64,000 nucleotides of DNA from the NCBI RefSeq assembly GCF_033110285.1, contig NZ_CP136995.1:1302001-1366000 (forward strand), given 5' to 3'. Position 1 is the stretch's first letter. The number at the start of each line of letters is the position of its first letter. Under the pieces are notes generated by a model. That model searched no databases. It was not told where the DNA came from and saw only the letters and a program-made list of their open reading frames with translations. Made by a program: the position numbers and the translations under genes. Positions 8,648-18,002 of the stretch are shown here, piece by piece. The stretch is from Ottowia sp. SB7-C50 (lineage in GTDB: Bacteria; Pseudomonadota; Gammaproteobacteria; Burkholderiales; Burkholderiaceae_C).

Positions 8648-9427
8648 TCAGCCGCGGCCGACGAGAAACACCGCCGGCACCTTGTTTTCGACCGTCATGC
8701 CGCCGCGCCGCCAGTCGGCTACGGTGGCGCTGCGCGTGCGGGCGTTGGGCAGCGTGAGGCCGGTGGCCACGGCCAGGCGCAGGCCGGGCTCCAGCCCGGC
8801 GACCAGCGCGGCCAGCAGGGCCTGGTTGCGGTAGGGTGTCTCGATCAGGATGCGCGTCTGCCCGCTTTTCTGCACCGCACGGGCCATGTCCTGGATCTGC
8901 CGGGCGCGCTCGGCGCCGTCCTGCGGCAGATAGCCCATGAAGGCGAAGTCCTGGCCGTTCAGGCCGCTGGCGGCCAGCGCCAGCAGCAGGGACACCGGGC
9001 CGACCAGCGGCACCACCTCGATGCCCAGCGCATGCGCGGCGCGCACCACCGAACTGCCCGGGTCGGCCACCGCGGGCATGCCGGCTTCGCTGACCAGGCC
9101 CATGTCGTGGCCCTGCAGCGCGGGCGCGAGCAGCGGGCGCGCGTCCCACCCGCCGGCGGGCTGGTGGTCGCCCTTCTTGTGCACGTCGCGCGGCAGTTCG
9201 GCGATGTGCTGCGCCTGGATCGGCTGCGCCAGCGGCTGCACGGCGTCGATGCGCTTGAGCAGGGCGCGCGTCGACTTGGCGTTTTCGGCCACCCAATGGG
9301 TCAGGGCGGCGGCCTGGGCGATGGTGCCGGCCGGCAGCACGTCGGCCAGCGGCACCTGCACGTCGCAACCGTGGTCCAGCGGCGCCGGCACCAGATACAG
9401 GCGGCCACGCGGCGGCATCGCGCTCAT
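8648..9427 (-). CDS. SAM-dependent methyltransferase, RsmI-like (tetrapyrrole methylase fold)
   Basis: 259-residue protein of the family that includes RsmI, which 2'-O-methylates C1402 of 16S rRNA. Visible features are the N-terminal LYLVPAPL strand, the SAM-site segment VSEAGMPAVADPGS and the GPVSLLLALAASGL stretch. It is shorter than true RsmI (about 285 residues) and lacks its usual GTPIGNLED start, so it is more likely a paralogue than RsmI itself. The start is fixed by the ATGA overlap with the yceF stop (9424-9427), implying translational coupling. Confidence 0.82.
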   Translation of the reverse strand: MSAMPPRGRLYLVPAPLDHGCDVQVPLADVLPAGTIAQAAALTHWVAENAKSTRALLKRIDAVQPLAQPIQAQHIAELPRDVHKKGDHQPAGGWDARPLLAPALQGHDMGLVSEAGMPAVADPGSSVVRAAHALGIEVVPLVGPVSLLLALAASGLNGQDFAFMGYLPQDGAERARQIQDMARAVQKSGQTRILIETPYRNQALLAALVAGLEPGLRLAVATGLTLPNARTRSATVADWRRGGMTVENKVPAVFLVGRG

Positions 9428-10032
9428 GGCAGGCGCAGCCCGGCGGCGCGCAGCAGGCGCGCGGTGCGGATCAGCGGCAGCCCGACCAGCGCTGTCGGGT
9501 CGTCGCTGTGGATGGCGTCGAGCAGCGCGATGCCCAGCCCTTCGCTCTTGGCGCTGCCGGCGCAGTCGTAAGGCTGCTCGGCGCGCAGGTAGCGCTCGAT
9601 CTCGTCGTCCGGCAGGTCGCGAAAGCGCACCTCGACGGCGGCCAGATCGCTCTGCTCGAAGCCGCTGTCGGCGCACACCACCGCCAGCGCGGTCTGGAAG
9701 ATCACCGTTTGCCCCCGCATGGCGCGCAGTTGCGCCACCGCGCGTTCGTGCGTGCCCGGTTTGCCCAGCGGCTGCCCGGCCAGGTCGGCCACCTGGTCGC
9801 TGCCGATGACGACGGCCTGCGGGTGGCGCGCGGCAACTTCGCGCGCCTTGGCCAGCGCCAGCCGGCGGGCCAGCGCTGCGGGGGCTTCGCCGGGCTGGGG
9901 TGTTTCGTCGACGCGCGGGGCGTTGGTGGTAAAGGGCAGACGCAGCCGCGCCAGCAGTTCGCGCCGGTAGGGCGACGTCGAGCCCAGCACCAGCGGGCGC
10001 GCGCCAGCGGCGGGGTTGGCATCCAATGACAT
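9424..10032 (-). CDS. yceF: Maf/YceF-type nucleotide pyrophosphatase
   Basis: Hydrolyses non-canonical nucleoside triphosphates; the YceF branch prefers 7-methyl-GTP. 202 residues from the ATG at 10032. The Maf signature STSPYRRELL is at residues 18-27 and the catalytic-site motif GSDQVADL contains D79. The assignment to the YceF rather than the YhdE branch comes mainly from position: it is divergent from yceD-rpmF, as in E. coli. The start codons of yceF and yceD are only 26 bases apart, so their promoters must overlap or lie inside the opposite gene. Confidence 0.9.
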   Translation of the reverse strand: MSLDANPAAGARPLVLGSTSPYRRELLARLRLPFTTNAPRVDETPQPGEAPAALARRLALAKAREVAARHPQAVVIGSDQVADLAGQPLGKPGTHERAVAQLRAMRGQTVIFQTALAVVCADSGFEQSDLAAVEVRFRDLPDDEIERYLRAEQPYDCAGSAKSEGLGIALLDAIHSDDPTALVGLPLIRTARLLRAAGLRLP

Positions 10033-10058
10033 GACGCCGATTCTCTTACACTGCCCGC

Positions 10059-10610
10059 ATGAGCAAGACCTTTGACGCACGGCGGCTGGACGTGGCGGCA
10101 TTCGCGCGTCTGCACGGGCATCTGGCGGGCACCGATTCGCTGCAAAAATATGAGCGCCTGGCGCAAGAGCTGCAAGCGCCAGCGGCCAATTTGACCGTGA
10201 ACTGGCAAGCCGACGGCGGCGAGCGTAAGGCCATCGACGGCAGCCTGCGCCCGGCGATCCACCTGCGCGCCGACGCCAGCTTGCCGCTGACCTGCCAGCG
10301 CTGCATGGGCGAGGTGGAGACGCCCGTCACCGTCGACCGGCACTTCGTGTTCGTCGACGACGAGGACCGCGCCAGCGCGCTGGACGACGAGTCTGACGAC
10401 GACGTGCTGGTGGCCGCGCCCGACTTCAACCTGCACGCGCTGATCGAGGACGAACTGCTGATGGCGCTGCCGCTGGTGCCGCGGCACGATGCCTGCCCTG
10501 CCGACGTCCGGTTGAGCGCGCAGAGCGCCGACTTCGACGCCCCGCAGGTCGACAAGGTCAACCCGTTCGCGGCGCTGGCGGCGCTGAAGGACAAGCCCAA
10601 GGGCGGTTGA
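10059..10610 (+). CDS. yceD: YceD / DUF177 protein (large rRNA accumulation protein)
   Basis: 183-residue YceD-family protein, linked to 23S rRNA accumulation and almost always encoded just before rpmF. The family core LTCQRCMGEVETPV with its CxxC pair lies near residue 80, followed by an acidic stretch (DDEDRASALDDESDDD) and a C-terminal PFAALAALK motif typical of the family. The segment around bases 10140-10195 resembles a coding copy of the dispersed palindromic repeat (GCGCAAGAGCTGCAAGCGCC). Confidence 0.92.
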   Translation: MSKTFDARRLDVAAFARLHGHLAGTDSLQKYERLAQELQAPAANLTVNWQADGGERKAIDGSLRPAIHLRADASLPLTCQRCMGEVETPVTVDRHFVFVDDEDRASALDDESDDDVLVAAPDFNLHALIEDELLMALPLVPRHDACPADVRLSAQSADFDAPQVDKVNPFAALAALKDKPKGG

Positions 10611-10680
10611 CCAGGAATCTGCCGCGCAGACGCCCAGGCGCGGCAGTGCGCAAGTGGGTGTCGCAGCGCGGTTTTCTGGC

Positions 10681-10686
10681 TATAAT
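10681..10686 (+). promoter_or_regulatory. Candidate -10 box of the rpmF promoter
   Basis: A perfect TATAAT lies 126 bases before the rpmF ATG. No convincing -35 hexamer is found at 16-18 bases, so this is a candidate only; rpmF may also be read from yceD. Confidence 0.45.
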
Positions 10687-10811
10687 CGTGGGCTTCGCGT
10701 CATGCGGGCGCCCTTTGTACGGGCGCGCGGCGCGGTTTGATTCCATCCAACACCGGTTTGCGCGGGCCTTGTGGCTGGCGGCGGGCCGCCAACATCGCTT
10801 AAGGAGCCATC

Positions 10812-10994
10812 ATGGCCGTTCAACAGAACAAGAAGTCGCCGTCCAAGCGCGGCATGCACCGTTCGCACAATGCCCTGGCCACGCCGGGCATCGCCGTCGA
10901 GCCGACCACCGGCGAAACCCACCTGCGCCACCACATCAGCCCCAACGGCTTCTACCGCGGTCGCCAGGTCATCAAGCCCAAGACCGAAGCCTGA
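10812..10994 (+). CDS. rpmF: 50S ribosomal protein L32
   Basis: 60-residue L32 of the cysteine-free type: [20 protein letters not shown] start, [14 protein letters not shown] near the end. It begins just after AAGGAGCC, a strong ribosome binding site. It sits between yceD and plsX, the standard order in proteobacteria, linking ribosome supply with lipid synthesis. Confidence 0.98.
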   Translation: MAVQQNKKSPSKRGMHRSHNALATPGIAVEPTTGETHLRHHISPNGFYRGRQVIKPKTEA

Positions 10995-11056
10995 TGCGGC
11001 GAGGCGCACGCGCCAGCGCGTGACGCGCCCACGTTGCATATGTCAATAGGATGGCC

Positions 11057-11089
11057 AGGCCCGGCGCTACCCCGCGTAGCCCCGGGCCT
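11057..11089 (+). terminator. Hairpin between rpmF and plsX (partial terminator?)
   Basis: Perfect 8 bp stem AGGCCCGG/CCGGGCCT with an inner CTAC/GTAG pairing, followed by TTTGGTGTTT. The T-run is interrupted, so partial termination or a message-stabilising role is more likely than full termination. Confidence 0.5.
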
Positions 11090-11157
11090 TTGGTGTTTCT
11101 GGGTACGGTGTTTTGTGTCGCCGCGCGGTGGCGGCACGGTTTTTTCCTGGTGCGCGC

Positions 11158-12196
11158 ATGATCGTTCTGGCCGTTGATTGCATGGGGGGGCGACCACGGC
11201 CCCCAGGCCACCTTGCCGGCCTGTCGCCAGTTCCTCGATCAGCGGCCGGATGCGCAGCTGATCCTGGTCGGCCAGCCGGCCGCGCTGGCCGGCTTCACCC
11301 ACGAGCGCGCCCGCGTGGTGCCCGCGACCGAGGTCGTCACCATGGACGATGCCGTCGAGGTCGCGCTGCGCCGCAAGAAGGATTCGTCCATGCGCGTGGC
11401 GATCCAGCAGGTGAAGGACGGCGCGGCGCAGGCGGCGGTGTCGGCCGGCAACACCGGCGCGCTGATGGCCATTGCGCGCTACCTGCTGAAGACGCTGGAC
11501 GGCATCGAGCGCCCGGCCATCGCCACCCAGATGCCCAACGCCAAGGGCGGCGCCACCACCGTGCTCGACCTGGGCGCCAACGTCGACTGCACGGCCGAGC
11601 ACCTGCTGCAGTTCGCCGTCATGGGCTCGGCGCTGGTGTCGGTGCTGAAGAACGAGGATCGCCCCACCGTGGGCCTGCTCAACATCGGCGAAGAGGTGAT
11701 CAAGGGCAGCGACGAGATCAAGCGCGCGGGCGAACTGCTGCGCGCCGCCGCCGCCGCGGGCGACCTCAACTTCGTCGGCAACGTCGAAGGCAACGACATC
11801 TTCAAGGGCACGGCCGACATCGTGGTGTGCGACGGCTTCGTCGGCAACGTGGCGCTCAAGACCAGCGAGGGCCTGGCGCAGATGATCAACCAGTTCCTGC
11901 GCGAGGAATTCAGCCGCAACCTGCTGACCAAGCTGTGCGCCGCGGTGTCGTACCCGGTGCTCATGGCGCTGAAGAGGCGCCTGGACCACCGCCGCTACAA
12001 CGGCGCCGCGTTGCTGGGCCTGCGCGGCCTGGTGTTCAAGAGCCACGGTTCGGCCGACGCGCTGGCCTTCGAACAGGCGCTGGCGCGCGCGTATGATGCC
12101 GCCAGCCACCAGCTGCTGGCGCGCGTGCAGCAGCGCATCGCCCACGCCGCGCCGCTGCTGGCGCCGCCTGCGGCGCGCACCGAGTCCGCCACCTGA
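11158..12196 (+). CDS. plsX: Phosphate acyltransferase PlsX, broken by a +1 frameshift in a G run
   Basis: Makes acyl-phosphate from acyl-ACP for phospholipid synthesis. The true N-terminus [11 protein letters not shown] starts at the ATG at 11158, but the run of seven G at 11184-11190 puts the continuation [14 protein letters not shown] in another frame. Six G would restore M-G-G-D-H-G, the invariant family motif. The rest ([33 protein letters not shown]) is intact to 12196. An essential gene inside an otherwise healthy fab cluster suggests a sequencing error rather than decay. It precedes fabH directly. Confidence 0.9.
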
Positions 12197-12228
12197 CCCC
12201 CGGCGCGGCCATGACCACAAGAGATCCC

Positions 12229-13209
12229 ATGAGCAAACGCTTTTCCCGCATCACCGGCACCGGCAGCTACCTGCCGCCGCGCCGCGTGACCAACGCCGAT
12301 CTGGCGGCCGAGCTGGCCACGCGGGGCATCGAAACCTCGGACGAATGGATCGTCGAGCGCACCGGCATCCGGGCGCGCCACTTTGCCGCGCCCGACGTGC
12401 CGGCCAGCGAGCTGGCCGTGCCGGCCGCGCGCGCCGCGCTGCAGGCTGCCGGACTGCAGCCGTCCGACATCGACCTGATCATCGTCGCCACGTCCACGCC
12501 GGACATGGTGTTTCCGTCCACCGCCGCCATCGTGCAGCACAAGCTGGGCATGGCTGGCTGCCCGGTGTTCGACGTGCAGGCCGTGTGCAGCGGCTTCGTC
12601 TACGCGCTGACGGTGGCCGACGCGCTGATCGCCAATGGCACGGCGCGCCGCGCGCTGGTGATCGGCGCCGAAGTGTTCAGCCGCATCCTCGACTGGAGCG
12701 ACCGCACCACCTGCGTGCTGTTTGGCGACGGCGCGGGTGCCGTGGTGCTGGAAGCCAGCGACACCCCCGGCATCCTGGCCACCGACCTGCACGCCGACGG
12801 CAAGTACGTCGACATCCTGTGCGTGCCGGGCCACGTATCGGGCGGCCAGGTGCTGGGCGATCCGGTGCTCAAGATGGACGGCCAGGCCGTGTTCAAGCTG
12901 GCCGTGGGCGTGCTCGACAAGGCGGCGCGCGCCGTGCTGGCCAAGGCCGGCAAGCAGGAATCCGACATCGACTGGCTCATCCCGCACCAGGCCAACCTGC
13001 GCATCATGATGGGCACGGCCAAGAAGCTGCACCTGCCGGTCGACAAGGTCATCGTCACCGTGCAGGACCACGGCAATACCTCGGCCGCGTCGATTCCGCT
13101 GGCGCTGGACCACGGCGTGCGCAGCGGCAAGATCCAGCCCGGGCAGACGCTGCTGCTCGAAGGTGTGGGCGGCGGCTTCACCTGGGGTGCGGTGCTTCTG
13201 AATCTGTAG
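12229..13209 (+). CDS. fabH: 3-oxoacyl-ACP synthase III (KASIII)
   Basis: Condenses acetyl-CoA with malonyl-ACP to start fatty-acid synthesis. With the ATG at 12229 the catalytic triad reads C120 (AVCSGF), H253 (IPHQAN) and N283 (HGNTSAA). An upstream in-frame ATG at 12211 exists but lacks a ribosome binding site, whereas AGAG precedes 12229. 326 residues matches the family. It lies 32 bases after plsX and 63 bases before fabD. Confidence 0.97.
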   Translation: MSKRFSRITGTGSYLPPRRVTNADLAAELATRGIETSDEWIVERTGIRARHFAAPDVPASELAVPAARAALQAAGLQPSDIDLIIVATSTPDMVFPSTAAIVQHKLGMAGCPVFDVQAVCSGFVYALTVADALIANGTARRALVIGAEVFSRILDWSDRTTCVLFGDGAGAVVLEASDTPGILATDLHADGKYVDILCVPGHVSGGQVLGDPVLKMDGQAVFKLAVGVLDKAARAVLAKAGKQESDIDWLIPHQANLRIMMGTAKKLHLPVDKVIVTVQDHGNTSAASIPLALDHGVRSGKIQPGQTLLLEGVGGGFTWGAVLLNL

Positions 13210-13250
13210 CTGTAGCGCGTTGATGCGCAAGCGCTGACGCCTGTTTTTAA
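13206..13250. repeat. Palindromic repeat copy between fabH and fabD
   Basis: GTAGCTGTAGCGCGTTGATG followed by CGCAAGCGC and a GTTTTTAA edge; a degenerate member of the dispersed palindrome family. It overlaps the last codon of fabH. Confidence 0.5.
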
Positions 13251-13272
13251 TCATTCTTTCGAGTCGAGTGCC

Positions 13273-14223
13273 ATGAAACCCATCGCCTTCGTATTTCCGG
13301 GCCAGGGATCGCAATCCGTGGGCATGCTGGACGCCTGGGGTGACCACCCGGCCGTGCGCGACACCCTGCAGGAGGCGTCCGACGCGCTGGGCGAGGACAT
13401 CGGCGCGCTGATTGCGGGCGGCCCCAAGGAAGACCTGGCGCTGACCACCAACACCCAGCCGGTGATGCTGGTGGCGGGCGTGGCGGCCTGGCGCGCCTGG
13501 CGCGCCGAGGGCGGGGCGCTGCCGGCGGCCGTGGCCGGCCATTCGCTGGGCGAATATTCGGCGCTGGTCGCCTCGGGCGCGCTGGCGCTGGCCGACGCGG
13601 TGCCGCTGGTGCGCCTGCGCGCCCGCGCCATGCAGGAGGCCGTGCCCGTCGGCACCGGCGCCATGGCCGCCATCCTGGGGCTGGATGCTGCAAAAGTGAT
13701 AGCTGGCTGCGAAGAAGTGACGGGCGCCATGGGCGCAAATGGCACTGAAGTGGTCGAAGCCGTCAACTTCAACGACCCGGTGCAGACGGTGATCGCCGGC
13801 ACCAAGGCGGCGGTCGACAAGGCCTGCGAAGTGCTCAAGGGCATGGGTGCCAAGCGCGCGCTGCCGCTGCCGGTGTCGGCGCCGTTCCATTCCAGCCTGA
13901 TGAAGCCCGCCGCCGAACGCCTGAAGGCCGCGCTGGCCGACGTCGCTTTCGCCACGCCCCAGATTCCGGTGGTCAACAACATCGACGTCGCCATCGAGGA
14001 CGAGGCCGACCGCATCCGCGACGCGCTGTATCGCCAGGCCTTCGGCCCGGTGCGCTGGGTCGAATGCGTGCGCAAGATCAAGGCCATGGGCCTGCCCACC
14101 TTGGTCGAATGCGGCCCGGGCAAGGTGCTGGCCGGCATGACCAAGCGCATCGACGCCGAACTGACCGGCCTGGCGATGTACGACCCGGCCACGCTGGCCG
14201 AGGTCAAGGCGCAGGTGAGCTGA
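13273..14223 (+). CDS. fabD: Malonyl-CoA:ACP transacylase
   Basis: Loads malonate onto acyl carrier protein. N-terminal FVFPGQGSQ; nucleophile S91 in GHSLGEYS; catalytic H206 in APFHSS; C-terminal PTLVECGPGKVL. 316 residues. The stretch around residues 138-158 (AAKVIAGCEEVTGAMGANG), encoded by bases 13685-13750, resembles a translated copy of the dispersed repeat (TGATAGCTGGCTGCG and GGGCGCAAATGGC) and sits between conserved blocks without breaking the frame. Confidence 0.97.
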   Translation: MKPIAFVFPGQGSQSVGMLDAWGDHPAVRDTLQEASDALGEDIGALIAGGPKEDLALTTNTQPVMLVAGVAAWRAWRAEGGALPAAVAGHSLGEYSALVASGALALADAVPLVRLRARAMQEAVPVGTGAMAAILGLDAAKVIAGCEEVTGAMGANGTEVVEAVNFNDPVQTVIAGTKAAVDKACEVLKGMGAKRALPLPVSAPFHSSLMKPAAERLKAALADVAFATPQIPVVNNIDVAIEDEADRIRDALYRQAFGPVRWVECVRKIKAMGLPTLVECGPGKVLAGMTKRIDAELTGLAMYDPATLAEVKAQVS

Positions 14224-14278
14224 CAACCACGACATCGCCGCGCGCCGGCGGCGGCTGAATTCTTGGGGGACGAGAGAC

Positions 14279-15028
14279 ATGAGTGAAGTGAGTTCCGCGG
14301 GCCAGGTGGCCCTGGTGACGGGCGCCACGCGCGGTATCGGCGCGGCCATTGCGCAGGCGCTGGCCGCGCGCGGCATGAAGGTGATCGGCACCGCCACCAC
14401 CGAAGACGGCGCCGGCAAGATCAGCGCCGCGCTGGCGGCCTACCCCGACTGCCGGGGCGTGGCACTCAATGTCAACGACGCGGCCGCGTCCGAGGCGCTG
14501 ATCGACGGCATCGTCAAGCAGCACGGCGCGCTGCACGTGCTGGTCAACAATGCCGGCATCACGCGCGACCAGCTGGCCATGCGCATGAAGGACGACGACT
14601 GGGACGCCGTGCTGGACACCAACCTCAAGGCGGTGTTCCGCCTGTCGCGCGCCGTCATGCGCCCCATGATGAAGCAGCGCTACGGCCGCATCGTCAGCAT
14701 CACCAGCGTGGTGGGCGCGTCGGGCAATCCGGGGCAGGCCAACTACGCCGCCGCCAAGGCCGGCCTGGCGGGCATGACGCGCGCGCTGGCGCGCGAACTG
14801 GGCAGCCGCGGCATCACCGTGAACTGCGTTGCGCCCGGCTTCATCGCCACCGACATGACCGCCGCGCTGGGCGAAGAACAGCAGAAAACGCTGGCCGCGC
14901 AGATCCCGCTCGGCCGCCTGGGCCAGCCGGCCGACATCGCCGCCGCCGTGGCCTACCTGGCCGGGCCCGAGGCGGGCTACGTGACGGGGCAGGAGCTGCA
15001 CGTCAACGGCGGCATGTTCATGGCCTGA
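14279..15028 (+). CDS. fabG: 3-oxoacyl-ACP reductase
   Basis: NADPH-dependent reduction of 3-oxoacyl-ACP. Short-chain dehydrogenase with the cofactor motif G15-x3-G19-x-G21 (GATRGIG), NNAG, and the catalytic S143, Y156 and K160 (YAAAK). It ends in the typical GQELHVNGGMFM. 249 residues. It is preceded by GGGGGACGAGAGAC, with GAGA as the likely ribosome binding site, and follows fabD by 55 bases. Confidence 0.97.
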   Translation: MSEVSSAGQVALVTGATRGIGAAIAQALAARGMKVIGTATTEDGAGKISAALAAYPDCRGVALNVNDAAASEALIDGIVKQHGALHVLVNNAGITRDQLAMRMKDDDWDAVLDTNLKAVFRLSRAVMRPMMKQRYGRIVSITSVVGASGNPGQANYAAAKAGLAGMTRALARELGSRGITVNCVAPGFIATDMTAALGEEQQKTLAAQIPLGRLGQPADIAAAVAYLAGPEAGYVTGQELHVNGGMFMA

Positions 15029-15096
15029 TGCGTATACCATTCGCACTGACCGCTGCGCCGGGGCGCGCCGCCCGGGCGTGCTGTAAGCGCGGGTAA

Positions 15097-15366
<270 letters not shown>

Positions 15367-15496
15367 GTTCGACGGTCTGCCCCCTGCGATGGGGGCCGTC
15401 AGTCAGGTGCCCAGTGGCGCGCGTGCCGGCGCGAGTCGGCGCGGCGAACCGCCCAGCGGGGCCTGACCAGAGAAAGCACACCAGGATCGGAAGACC

Positions 15497-16741
15497 ATGA
15501 ATCGACGCCGCGTTGTCGTGACGGGCCTTGGCTGCGTCAGCCCCGTGGGCAATTCGGTGGCACAGAGCTGGGCCAGCCTGCTGGCCGGCCGCTCGGGCAT
15601 CGATCACATCACGCGTTTCGACACCAGCGCCTTCGCCAGCCGCATTGCCGGCGAGGTGAAGGGGCTGGATATTTCGCCGCACATCTCGGCGAAAGAAGCG
15701 CGCACCATGGACACCTTCATCCATTACGGCATCGTGGCCGCCGCCGAGGCGGTGCGTGACGCCGGCCTGGCCACGGGCGAGGCGCTGGATGAAGAGGCTT
15801 CCCACCGCATCGGCTGCGTGATCGGCTCCGGCATCGGCGGCCTGCCGATGATCGAGGAGACGCAGACCGAATGCGCATCGCGCGGGCCGCGCCGCATTTC
15901 GCCCTTCTTCGTTCCGGCCTCCATCGTCAACATGGTGGCGGGCCACGTGTCGATGAAGTTCGGCTTTCGCGGCCCCAACCTGGCCATCGCCACCGCCTGC
16001 ACCACCGGCCTGCACTGCATCGGCGAAGCCGGTCGCCTCATCGAATACGGTGACGCCGACATCGTGGTGGCCGGCGGCACCGAGTCCACCGTGTCGCCGC
16101 TGGGCGTCGGCGGCTTTGCCGCCATGCGCGCGCTGTCCACCCGCAACGACGACCCCCAGACCGCGTCGCGCCCGTGGGACAAGGACCGCGACGGCTTCGT
16201 GCTGGGCGAGGGCGCCGGCATCCTGGTGCTCGAAGAATACGAACATGCCAAGGCGCGCGGCGCCAAAATCTACGCCGAACTGGCGGGCTTCGGCATGAGC
16301 GCCGATGCCGGCCACATGACGGCGCCCAACATGGACGGCCCGCGCCGCGCCATGCTCGGCGCGCTGCGCAATGCCGGCGTCAACGCCGACCAGATCGGCT
16401 ACGTCAACGCGCACGGCACGTCCACGCCGCTGGGCGACATCAACGAATCCAACGCCATCAAGGCCGCGCTGGGCGATCATGCCAAGGCGACGGTGGTCAG
16501 TTCCACCAAGTCGATGACCGGCCACCTGCTGGGCGGCGCCGGCGGCATCGAAAGCGTGTTCACCGTGCTGGCGCTGCACGAGCAGAAGGTGCCGCCCACC
16601 ATCAACCTCTTCAGCCAGGACCCGGAATGCGACCTGGACTACTGCGCCAACACCGCCCGTGACGTGAAGATGGACTACGCGCTCAAAAACAATTTCGGCT
16701 TTGGCGGCACCAACGGCTCGTTGGTGTTCAAGCGCGTCTGA
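15497..16741 (+). CDS. fabF: 3-oxoacyl-ACP synthase II (KASII)
   Basis: Elongating condensing enzyme of fatty-acid synthesis. Catalytic triad C168 (ATACTTG), H306 (NAHGTSTP) and H343 ([11 protein letters not shown]); C-terminal [14 protein letters not shown]. 414 residues, standard length. It closes the yceD-to-fabF cluster, 130 bases after acpP. Confidence 0.98.
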   Translation: MNRRRVVVTGLGCVSPVGNSVAQSWASLLAGRSGIDHITRFDTSAFASRIAGEVKGLDISPHISAKEARTMDTFIHYGIVAAAEAVRDAGLATGEALDEEASHRIGCVIGSGIGGLPMIEETQTECASRGPRRISPFFVPASIVNMVAGHVSMKFGFRGPNLAIATACTTGLHCIGEAGRLIEYGDADIVVAGGTESTVSPLGVGGFAAMRALSTRNDDPQTASRPWDKDRDGFVLGEGAGILVLEEYEHAKARGAKIYAELAGFGMSADAGHMTAPNMDGPRRAMLGALRNAGVNADQIGYVNAHGTSTPLGDINESNAIKAALGDHAKATVVSSTKSMTGHLLGGAGGIESVFTVLALHEQKVPPTINLFSQDPECDLDYCANTARDVKMDYALKNNFGFGGTNGSLVFKRV

Positions 16742-16806
16742 CGCCGTTCATCTATTCATGGCGGTCGCGCCCGCCGTCGCCGCTGCGCTCGATTGCGGAG
16801 TAATCG

Positions 16807-17298
16807 TTGCCTGACGCGCCTGCCGTCAAGTACCCCGTCGGGCGTTCTGCCGCGCTGGGCATGGCGTTGATCGCTCTGGGTGCACTCGGCTGGACGGCTG
16901 CTTTCCTGATGCTTTTTTGGCCCTCAGCGCGCGCTGGTCAAGCGCTGATAGCTTCTGTATTGATAGCATCCTGCGTGGTCGCCAGTGCGGCGCTGGGCTG
17001 GTTCTGGCGGCGGCAGATCGGCCGCGAGTTGCGCTGGGACGGCGAATGCTGGTGGCTGGGCGTGCCCGGGCAGCCGCTGGAGCAGGGCGGCGACGATGCG
17101 CGCTTGCAGGTCCGGCTGGACGCCCAGCGCTGGATGCTGCTGTGGTTCACGGCGCCGGGCGAGCCGCGCGGCACATGGCTGTGGGCGCAGGCTTCGGCCG
17201 ACCCGGCGCGCTGGCACCTGCTGCGCTGTGCGCTATATTTGCCGCAGTCATCGACGGACCGCGCCCGACTGCGCGACGCCGATGCCGAACGCGCCTGA
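16807..17298 (+). CDS. Small two-helix membrane protein between fabF and rpoE
   Basis: 163 residues from a TTG at 16807 preceded by GGAGTAATCG. Two membrane segments lie near residues 15-38 and 44-65, followed by a Trp-rich cytoplasmic-type region (LRWDGECWWLGV, RWMLLWFTAPG). Proteins with this two-helix plus Trp-rich layout and position are known in betaproteobacteria and recall the YgfX/CptA fold, but I would not assign that name. The second helix and its loop are encoded by a clear copy of the dispersed palindrome (16908-16972). Confidence 0.7.
   Translation: MPDAPAVKYPVGRSAALGMALIALGALGWTAAFLMLFWPSARAGQALIASVLIASCVVASAALGWFWRRQIGRELRWDGECWWLGVPGQPLEQGGDDARLQVRLDAQRWMLLWFTAPGEPRGTWLWAQASADPARWHLLRCALYLPQSSTDRARLRDADAERA
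16908..16972. repeat. Palindromic repeat inside the coding region of the membrane protein
   Basis: On the minus strand the order is CTATCAATACAG, AGCTATCAGCGCTTG, CAGCGCGCGCTG, then a GGCCAAAAAAG edge, matching the family order A-rich edge, AGCT, GCGCTTG arm, GCGC arm, T-rich edge. It is translated in frame as part of a membrane helix (ARAGQALIASVLIAS). Confidence 0.6.
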
Positions 17299-17334
17299 TG
17301 ACGGGCGCGTCGTCGTTTTGACCCTGGGTTTTTC

Positions 17335-17968
17335 GTGACCACACCAGCCGCCCCCCCCGCCAGCCCCCACCGACAGCGACGCGCTGCTGGTCGAGCGCGC
17401 GGCCGCGGGCGACCAGCGCGCCTACGAGCTGCTGGTGATCAAGTACCAGCGCCGCATCGAGCGGCTGATCGGCCGCATGGTGCGCGACGTCGACCTGGTG
17501 CCCGATATCGCGCAGGAAACCTTCATCCGCGCCTGGCGGGCGCTGCACCAGTTCCGCGGCGACGCCCAGTTCTACACCTGGCTCTACCGCATCGCCGTCA
17601 ACACGGCCAAGAAGTCGCTGATGGAAATGAAGCGCGACCCCATCGTGACCGAGGCCGCCCTGCAGTCCAGCGACGACGACGATGAAACTTCCCGGCGCGA
17701 GAACGAACTAACCTCGGAATCCACGCCGGAGTCTGAACTGGCGGCACGCGAAATCGCGGCCGCAGTCAACGCCGCGATGGAGGCTCTGCCCGAGGATTTG
17801 CGCCAGGCCGTCACCCTGCGCGAGATCGAAGGCCTGAGCTACGAAGAGATTGCGGAAGCCATGAATTGCCCGATCGGTACCGTGCGCTCGCGGATTTTCC
17901 GGGCGCGCGAGGCCATTTCAGCCAGGGTCAAGCCCTTGCTGAGCTATCAGACAGGCAAGCGTTGGTGA
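17335..17968 (+). CDS. rpoE: RNA polymerase sigma factor RpoE (sigma-E), frame broken near the start by a C run
   Basis: Extracytoplasmic-function sigma factor for envelope stress. Region 2 (DVDLVPDIAQETFIRAWRAL, YTWLYRIAVNTAKK) and region 4 (LREIEGLSYEEIAEAMNCPI, GTVRSRIFRARE) are complete. The GTG at 17335 opens the frame, but a run of eight C (17351-17358) shifts it; with seven C the reading becomes TTPAAPPPAPTDSDALLVE and joins DQRAYELLVIKYQ. The only other start in the main frame, GTG at 17435, would delete part of region 2.1. It is followed by its anti-sigma genes. Confidence 0.9.
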
Positions 17969-18002
17969 GGTGGGCGGGTTTGACTGGGAATGGTGATCCA
18001 TC

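Noticed and set aside
11113..12096. Open frame of 327 codons through plsX in the pre-shift frame
   Set aside because: Only its first residues ([11 protein letters not shown]) belong to PlsX; after the G run it is Arg-rich shadow.
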